From: Gammaproteobacteria bacterium
GTDB lineage: Bacteria; Pseudomonadota; Gammaproteobacteria; Halothiobacillales; Halothiobacillaceae
Length of the DNA: 11,719 nt
NCBI GenBank assembly: GCA_029335925.2
Contig: JARJMX020000008.1
Location: 1 to 11,719 of the forward strand
Reading direction: 5' to 3'
Made by a program: the position numbers and the translations under genes. The number at the start of each line of letters is the position of its first letter. Position 1 is the stretch's first letter. The notes below the pieces were generated by a model. It saw nothing but the letters and a program-made list of their open reading frames with translations, did no database searches and was not told the origin of the DNA. This document shows, one piece after another, positions 6,873 to 11,719 of this stretch.

Positions 6873-8272
6873 GAGCCGTGCTCCAGCCAGTGGAGAGCGC
6901 GTTGCTCGTCATCCATGACAGCATCGGGGGGCAGGCCGATGGATTGCAGGGCCTCGTGCCAGTAGCCGATGCGCTCCGCATCCCGAGGTTCGTGGCCGAT
7001 CAGCCAGACATGTGTGGCGTCGGCATGGTTGGCCAGCTCGGTGAGATAGCGCAGGGTGCCCCGGTCAGGCGAGAGGCGCGCATCGAGGGCGACCAGCAGG
7101 CGGGCCGGGGGATGGGTTCGTAGCGCCTCGAGCAAGCGCTGACGTTCCTCGCGTGCATCGACCACCGGCCAGTACGAAACGGCGCTGGCCCCGGTGGGCG
7201 GCCAGGCGATATCGCCGCCCAGTTCGAGCCCGACCAGCAGGTGCGCTTGGCCACGGTGTGCGGTATGCGCTTGGATGCGCGCACCCGGCAGGCTGCTCGG
7301 GGCCTGATCGACGACGCCGATGCGCTCGCTTGCGGGCAGCAGGCGGGCGCGCAGCGCGGCGTAGCCCGGAAGATTCAGGTCGAGGCGCAGGCGGCTGCGG
7401 CCGCGCATCCACAGAAATTGGCAGCCTGCCCACAGCAGCAGACGCGGCAGGATACCGTAGGCCACCACACAGCCCACGAGCCAGGAGGACCACGCGCGCC
7501 GCGCGGCCTCCATCTGTGGCAGCCCCTCGCCACTGGCACGCACCATGTCTGCATCCGGGATGGCGAACCCGAGCTTTGCGGGAAGCCAGCCGAGGGCGGC
7601 GGTCAGTTCCACGAACACCTCCGAGGGCAGAATCGTGGTCTCGATGATGAAGGCATAGCGCTGCAGGGCGAGGGCCAGCAGCAGCCCGACGAGGGCGCCG
7701 AGCAGGGCGATCAGCCAGAGCAGGTGGCTGATCGCACCGCTGACCCAGCGCAGCAAGCCGTGCTGCGCCAGCAGATGGAGCAGGGCCCCGCCGATCACCG
7801 CGTCCCGCTTTCGGCCCATGCCGAGTGCGCCCAGGTGGTCGCTCAGCCACCACCAGGCCCGGCCGAGCAGCGCCCCGCCGCCCTGGCCATCGGCCATCAT
7901 GCCGATCAGCCACAGGGCGAGGCTGAACAGATGCACGCCGAGCAGGCTGCCAAGCAGCCAGAGCACATTGACCGGCCTCTCGCCCGTCCCCATCACGCTA
8001 AGGGCGGCACCGAAGCCGCTGATGAGGGCGATCAGGGCCAGGATCAGCAGGGTGGTGCGGGCGTGCTCGCGCCAGGTCGTGATGCCAGCAAGCCAGCCCT
8101 CGCGCGCGCCGATGAGCTCGGCGCGGCGCAGGATGCGTGTCTCGGCATCAGCAGGCGCCTTGAGCACCTGGGGAAGGAGATCCCCATCCTCAAGCGGCGA
8201 TTTTGCCGCCTCGTGCTGACGGATGACCTCGGCCAGCCAGCGGGATTCGAACGGCGTCAAGGCGCGGGACAT
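6869..8272 (-). CDS. Four-helix membrane protein, DUF2868 type
   Basis: This is a 467-residue protein. A soluble N-terminus of about 70 residues (MSRALTPFESRWLAEVIRQH, then GAREGWLAGITTWREHART) is characteristic of DUF2868 proteins. Four hydrophobic segments follow at roughly 72-95, 102-127, 180-204 and 263-288. The last 170 or so residues are soluble and presumably cytoplasmic, with a VGLELGGDIAWPP segment near 347-359 and a LLVALDARLSPDRGTLRYL segment that looks like a strand-loop-helix fold. No catalytic motif was recognised. The ATG at 8272 has GAGG six bases upstream. Its 3' end overlaps the GTPase start by four bases, implying translational coupling and probably physical partnership. 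It lies 23 bases after uppP. Function unknown; the family assignment is from memory of these signature segments. Confidence 0.82.
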   Translation of the reverse strand: MSRALTPFESRWLAEVIRQHEAAKSPLEDGDLLPQVLKAPADAETRILRRAELIGAREGWLAGITTWREHARTTLLILALIALISGFGAALSVMGTGERPVNVLWLLGSLLGVHLFSLALWLIGMMADGQGGGALLGRAWWWLSDHLGALGMGRKRDAVIGGALLHLLAQHGLLRWVSGAISHLLWLIALLGALVGLLLALALQRYAFIIETTILPSEVFVELTAALGWLPAKLGFAIPDADMVRASGEGLPQMEAARRAWSSWLVGCVVAYGILPRLLLWAGCQFLWMRGRSRLRLDLNLPGYAALRARLLPASERIGVVDQAPSSLPGARIQAHTAHRGQAHLLVGLELGGDIAWPPTGASAVSYWPVVDAREERQRLLEALRTHPPARLLVALDARLSPDRGTLRYLTELANHADATHVWLIGHEPRDAERIGYWHEALQSIGLPPDAVMDDEQRALHWLEHGS

Positions 8273-8295
8273 GCGCGGCCTCGGCGGTGGTGCGG

Positions 8296-9093
8296 TTATA
8301 GGAAGTAGAGCAGCACCAGGCTGCCGAACACGATACGGTACCAGGCAAAGCCGACGAAGCTGTGGCTGGAGACGTAGTGCAGCAGGAAGCGCACCGCGGC
8401 GAGTCCGGAGATGAAGGCCATGACAAACCCTGTCGCGATCATGCCCATGTCCTCCCCGTTGAGCTGCCCGGCGTGCTTGTACAGATCGTAAGTCACGGCG
8501 GCGAACATGGTGGGAATGGCGAGGAAGAAGGAGAACTCCGTGGCCGTGGTGCGCGAGAGGCCGAACACCATCCCGCCCATGATGGTGGCGCCGGAGCGCG
8601 AGGTGCCCGGAAAGAGCGACACACTCTGCGCCAGCCCGACCTTCAAGGCATCGCCCCAGCGCATCTCGTCCACAGTGTGGATGCGCGGGGCGGGCTTGAA
8701 GCGCTCCACCAGCAGGATGACGATGCCACCCACGATCAGGGCCCCCGCCACGGTCAGCGGGCTGAACAGGTGGTCCTTGATCAGCTTGTGGAACAGCAGG
8801 CCGAACACCATGGCGGGGATGAAGGCGATGATGAGATTGATGGCAAAGCGCTGGGCCGTCGCTTCATGGGGAAGGCCCCTGACCACGGTGAAGATCTTCG
8901 CACGGTAATGCCAGCACACCGCCAGGATGGCCCCGAGCTGGATGGCGATGGTGAAGACCTTGCCCGCCTCGTCGTTGTAGGCCAAAAGGTCCTGGGCGAT
9001 GATCAGGTGCCCGGTGGAGGAGATGGGCAGAAATTCGGTTGCACCCTCAATCAGGCCCAGCACAGCGGCCTTCAGCAGCATCCACAGGTCCAT
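8296..9093 (-). CDS. uppP: Undecaprenyl-diphosphate phosphatase UppP (BacA)
   Basis: UppP is an inner-membrane phosphatase that turns undecaprenyl diphosphate into undecaprenyl phosphate, the lipid carrier for peptidoglycan and other envelope polymers. Overproduction is known to give bacitracin resistance. The 265 residues are near the family norm (about 270). The active-site blocks are present: [19 protein letters not shown] (13-31) with E16, E20 and H29, and [16 protein letters not shown] (159-174) with R166. Multiple hydrophobic helices span the rest. I chose the ATG at 9093, which gives the usual [13 protein letters not shown] N-terminus. The frame stays open further upstream (to 9141), but that would overlap dapE by 47 bases. 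One base separates the dapE stop from this start (TGACATG), and GAGGAAGG in the dapE end serves as ribosome binding site. Confidence 0.96.
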   Translation of the reverse strand: MDLWMLLKAAVLGLIEGATEFLPISSTGHLIIAQDLLAYNDEAGKVFTIAIQLGAILAVCWHYRAKIFTVVRGLPHEATAQRFAINLIIAFIPAMVFGLLFHKLIKDHLFSPLTVAGALIVGGIVILLVERFKPAPRIHTVDEMRWGDALKVGLAQSVSLFPGTSRSGATIMGGMVFGLSRTTATEFSFFLAIPTMFAAVTYDLYKHAGQLNGEDMGMIATGFVMAFISGLAAVRFLLHYVSSHSFVGFAWYRIVFGSLVLLYFL

Positions 9094-9094
9094 G

Positions 9095-10240
9095 TCAGGC
9101 GCCTTCCTCGTCGAGCAGGAGCAGGTCGAGAATGCGCTCATAGACCGTCGCCAGGCGGTCCAGGTCCTCGACGCCGACGCACTCGTTCACCTTGTGGATG
9201 GTGGCGTTGAGCGGGCCGAGCTCAATCACCTCCGCACCGGTGGGGGCGATGAAGCGAGCATCCGAAGTGCCACCCGAGGTGGAGGGGGTCGTCTCAATGC
9301 CGAGCACGTCGCGGATCGCCGTGTGCACGGCCTCGACCAGCCGCCCATCGGCGTGGGTGAGGAAGGGGTGGCCGGAGAGGTTCCAGTCGATGGCATAGTT
9401 CAGCCTGTGGCGCCTCAGAATCTCATCCACCTTCGCCTGTAGCCCTTCGGCGGTCCACTCGGTGTTGAAGCGGAAGTTGAACTGCACGAACAGCTCCCCG
9501 GGGATGACGTTGTTGGCCCCAGTGCCGGCGTGGATATTGGCGATCTGGAAGCTCGTAGGCGGGAAGTGCGCGTTGCCTTCGTCCCACACGGTGGCGGCCA
9601 GCTCCGCCAGCGCCGGGGCGGCGCGATGCACCGGGTTATCGGCCAGGTGCGGATAGGCGACATGACCCTGCACGCCCTGCACGATCAGATTGCCGGTGAG
9701 CGAGCCGCGGCGGCCGATTTTGAATTCATCGCCCAGCACCGTGCGGCTCGTGGGTTCGCCGACGATGGCGTAGTCGATCTTCTCGCCCCGATGCTCAAGC
9801 GCCTCGATGACCTTGGCCGTGCCATCCACCGCCGCGCCTTCCTCATCCGAGGTCAAAAGGAAGGCCATGGAGCCCGGATGGTCGGGATGGCGCTGCACGA
9901 AGCGCTCGGCGGCGATGATGAGCGCGGCAAGGCCGCCCTTCATGTCCGCCGCGCCACGGCCGTACAGCAGACCGTTGCGCACGGTCGGATGGAATGGCGG
10001 CGAAGTCCAGGCCTCCTCGCGCCCGGGCGGCACCACGTCGGTGTGGCCGGCAAGGACCACCAGCGGCCTCTGGTTGCCGCGACGTGCCCACAGATTGGTC
10101 ACGGCGCCTGCATTCATCAATTCGATACGGAAACCGAGCCTTTCCAGCCGGGCGGCGAGCATGGTCTGGCAGCCGGCGTCGTCGGGGGTGACGGAACGGC
10201 GGGCGATGAGGTCGCTGGCGAGCCTGAGGACGTCGGACAT
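9095..10240 (-). CDS. dapE: Succinyl-diaminopimelate desuccinylase
   Basis: DapE hydrolyses N-succinyl-LL-diaminopimelate to LL-diaminopimelate and succinate in the lysine and peptidoglycan precursor pathway. It is a cytoplasmic di-zinc M20-family enzyme. The 381 residues match the family (about 375-380). The metal and catalytic residues are visible: GHTDVVPPG (65-73) with H66 and D68, [10 protein letters not shown] (94-103) with D99, SDEEG (131-135) with catalytic E133 and metal-binding E134, GEPT (161-164) with E162, and the late H349 in [19 protein letters not shown], typical of DapE, is also present. The start ATG is six bases after the arsC-like stop codon, with GGAATAA as a modest Shine-Dalgarno. 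It is followed with a one-base gap by uppP. Confidence 0.97.
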   Translation of the reverse strand: MSDVLRLASDLIARRSVTPDDAGCQTMLAARLERLGFRIELMNAGAVTNLWARRGNQRPLVVLAGHTDVVPPGREEAWTSPPFHPTVRNGLLYGRGAADMKGGLAALIIAAERFVQRHPDHPGSMAFLLTSDEEGAAVDGTAKVIEALEHRGEKIDYAIVGEPTSRTVLGDEFKIGRRGSLTGNLIVQGVQGHVAYPHLADNPVHRAAPALAELAATVWDEGNAHFPPTSFQIANIHAGTGANNVIPGELFVQFNFRFNTEWTAEGLQAKVDEILRRHRLNYAIDWNLSGHPFLTHADGRLVEAVHTAIRDVLGIETTPSTSGGTSDARFIAPTGAEVIELGPLNATIHKVNECVGVEDLDRLATVYERILDLLLLDEEGA

Positions 10241-10246
10241 GATGAT

Positions 10247-10597
10247 TTATTCCTTGAAGGTGGTTTCGTATTCGGCCTCCACAAAGCCCACCAACAGGCG
10301 GCCGTCGGGTAGCTCGACGATCGGGCGGCGGATGAGGTTGGGCTGGCTACGCAGCAGGGCGAGGGCCTTGTCGCGGTTAAGCCCCGCCTTGGCCTCCTCC
10401 GGCAGGGTGCGCCAGGTGGTGCCGGTCTTTTTCAGCAGCTTCTCCCAGCCAAGGCTGCTTTCCCAGGCCAGCAGATGATCCTTTGGTACGCCGTCCTTTT
10501 TGAAGTCATGGAAGTCATAGGGCAGTCCGCGTTGCTCAAGCCAGGCACGGGCCTTCTTCACCGTGCCGCAGTTGGAGATGCCATAAATATGCAGCAT
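10247..10597 (-). CDS. yffB: ArsC/Spx-family reductase-like protein (YffB type)
   Basis: This is a 116-residue thioredoxin-fold protein of the ArsC superfamily. The N-terminus reads LHIYGISNCGTVKKARAWLE with a single cysteine (C10) in the family NCxTxKKA motif, followed by FHDFKKDG and, later, the cis-proline block LIRRPIVEL (about 88-96). E. coli YffB has the same architecture, and its gene also sits directly before dapE. YffB does not act as a classical arsenate reductase; a glutathione-dependent thiol role has been suggested. It is the first gene of the leftward cluster. The Shine-Dalgarno before the ATG at 10597 is weak (GAAG). It is separated from the decayed kinase by only 32 bases. Confidence 0.9.
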   Translation of the reverse strand: MLHIYGISNCGTVKKARAWLEQRGLPYDFHDFKKDGVPKDHLLAWESSLGWEKLLKKTGTTWRTLPEEAKAGLNRDKALALLRSQPNLIRRPIVELPDGRLLVGFVEAEYETTFKE

Positions 10598-10626
10598 GGA
10601 GGTTCTTCATTTCGGGGGAAGGGGTA

Positions 10627-10655
10627 ACCTTAGCAGGCCGTATGGGAGGCAACAA
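10627..10655 (-). promoter_or_regulatory. Weak candidate promoter for the yffB-dapE-uppP cluster
   Basis: On the minus strand TTGTTG (10655-10650) and TAAGGT (10632-10627) are exactly 17 bases apart, about 30 bases before the yffB start. Each box matches the sigma70 consensus at only three of six positions, so the call rests mainly on spacing and location. It overlaps the last codons of the decayed kinase gene. Confidence 0.22.
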
Positions 10656-11485
10656 TGGGCGGAGAATCTTTGGGCGGGGCAGGGAAGAGCACACGAAAGC
10701 GGGTTCCCCGCCCTTGAAGGCCGGAATGTAGTTCAATCCGGGCATCATGCAGTCGAGCGATGCCGCGAACGATCGTAAGCCCAAGTCCGCTACTGCCCTC
10801 GGGGCTGCCAGGCAAGCGCACGAAACGTTCAAACATCACCTCGCGTTGGGCCGGTGGGATGCCGGGACCGCTGTCTTCGACTTCGAACAGCATGGCCTGA
10901 TCGATCAGGGCCGTGCGGATGAGGATGTCACCGCCTGCTGGGGCATAACGCAGGGCGTTGTCCACGAGCTTGTCCATGAGTTCGCCGATGAGGGGGCGCC
11001 GATGACCTCGCCAGGTTCGACGATGAACTCCAGGTTTTGCTGCCGGGCATCGGCACGATGCAGCCAGTCCGGTGCGCGCTCGCGGATGAGCGCGTCGAGC
11101 CGCACCCGCTCCCGCCGCAATCCCGCTTCGGTGCCCGATTCGGTACGGGCCAGGCCGAGCAACTATTGGACGAGGTGTGCGGCGCGTTCGGTGGCGGCGC
11201 GTAGCCGGTCAAGGTCATGCCGCAAGAGGGAGGTGTCCCCTTCAACCCGCGCGGCGAGTTCGGCATAGGCGCGCAGGCTGGCCAGGGGGGCGGAGCTGGT
11301 GGCGGCATCGGCGATGAACCGACGTTGTGTCTCCTGGGTATGGGCAAGACGTTCCAGCAGCGCATTGATTTCCTCGACCAGCGGGCGCACCTCAAACCAG
11401 GATCGCCGAGATCACCAGGATGGCGATCATGGGCAGCAGCACCCAGCGAGCCAGCCGCGCGCACAGGCTAACCTGGATATTTCAC
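10630..11485 (-). pseudogene. Decayed TctE-like sensor histidine kinase
   Basis: Pieces of one kinase lie in order but in different frames. A first segment (about 11475-11395) reads SLCARLARWVLLPMIAILV, a membrane helix typical of TctE-like N-termini, and ends at TGA 11394-11392. A second (to 11166) reads EVRPLVEEINALLERL, then RRFIADAA and PLASLRAYAELA, the dimerisation region. The H-box between them reads TSSA (11300-11289) where HQLRT is expected. TAG at 11165-11163 interrupts LVQ-LLGLARTE. The next segment shifts frame at a C run (10996-10992). The ATPase domain follows: DNALRYAP (N box), EDSGPGIPP (G1), FERFVRLPG (F) and GSSGLGLTIVRGIARLHDA (G2), ending at TAA 10632-10630. The extracytoplasmic sensor, second helix and HAMP are missing. 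No response regulator is found next to it. Loss of the phospho-accepting His plus stops means no working kinase is expected. Confidence 0.85.
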
Positions 11486-11719
11486 GGTAACCGGGTCGGC
11501 GGAGCTTGTAACTCGCATATAATCTGTTTTCCAGTCTGATTCGAGAGTGATCCCGCTGATGGCGGATTGTACCGTGCAAGATGAGCCCAGATTTCCCATT
11601 AGCCCGTAGGCGCGGTGGTAAAGGTGGGTTTGACAGGCCAAGGCAGCTCAAAGGATTTGGCCGCTTTCTACAGGCCGCTGACCCACTCACGACGCTGCAT
11701 CGCTGTGGCCAGCTTCGAT
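11486..11719. other. Right-edge stretch with no recognisable gene
   Basis: No coding region here is convincing. The DNA around 11500-11575 is less G+C-rich than the rest. A perfect TATAAT lies at 11518-11523 on the plus strand without a good -35 at 16-18 bases, and it reads rightward into nothing recognised. A minus-strand frame is open from the right edge to a TAG at 11670-11668 and ends ATAMQRREWVSGL; this could be the C-terminus of a gene lying beyond the window, but 17 codons cannot identify it. A response regulator, expected upstream of a TctE-type kinase, was looked for and not found. Confidence 0.4.

Noticed and set aside
7241..8308. 355-codon open frame on the plus strand, rich in Gln, Ala and His
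   Set aside because: It mirrors the DUF2868-type membrane protein. The composition is what the complement of hydrophobic high-GC codons gives.
8362..9210. 282-codon plus-strand open frame
   Set aside because: It is antisense to uppP, whose active-site blocks are intact.
11506..11523. TTGTAA plus TATAAT as a promoter
   Set aside because: The boxes are only six bases apart, and no alternative -35 lies at the right distance.
11468..11599. 43-codon minus-strand frame, and another frame reading YKLRRPGYRE, as a response-regulator remnant
   Set aside because: The PGYR stretch recalls the end of OmpR-type regulators, but no HxxRLRRKL helix or other signature precedes it, so the match is too short.

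Overview
The window is high-GC chromosomal DNA (roughly two-thirds G+C by eye) from a proteobacterium, most likely a gammaproteobacterium. The evidence is gene content and order: mutS divergent from pncC/cinA, a full-length bifunctional MnmC, and an ArsC-like yffB gene directly upstream of dapE. No genus can be named from this sequence. No phage, insertion sequence, CRISPR array, tRNA or rRNA was seen. Most of the window is densely packed housekeeping DNA; the right end (about 10.6-11.7 kb) is decayed and poorly occupied.

Left part, 1-3530. The first 138 codons of mutS (mismatch repair) run leftward off the edge. Only 38 bases separate its start from the rightward gene pncC (NMN deamidase, pyridine nucleotide recycling). 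In many gammaproteobacteria recA follows pncC. Here there is instead a 178-base gap holding a bulged inverted repeat, then yjbQ (UPF0047) overlapping mnmC, the bifunctional enzyme that finishes mnm5(s2)U34 in tRNA.

Middle, 10597 down to 3653, leftward. Six genes lie in one tight run that looks like a single operon: arsC/yffB-like, dapE (lysine/diaminopimelate synthesis), uppP (undecaprenyl diphosphate recycling), a four-helix membrane protein (DUF2868 type), a GTPase (DUF3482 type), and an asparagine-synthetase-family amidotransferase. Gaps are 6, 1, 23, -4 and 52 bases. dapE and uppP both serve peptidoglycan precursor supply. The membrane protein and GTPase overlap by ATGA and look like a two-part module of unknown function. 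The amidotransferase most resembles the enzyme that caps the osmolyte N-acetylglutaminylglutamine amide, but its usual synthetase partner is not in the window. It meets mnmC tail to tail with no clear terminator between them.

Right end, 10630-11719. A TctE-like sensor histidine kinase gene is broken in several independent ways: loss of the sensor/HAMP region, loss of the H-box histidine by two small deletions that restore the frame, an amber stop, and a frameshift in a C run. Beyond it, 11486-11719 holds no recognisable gene. The most notable points are the histidine kinase wreck, the DUF2868-GTPase pair embedded in a cell-wall operon, and the orphan amidotransferase.
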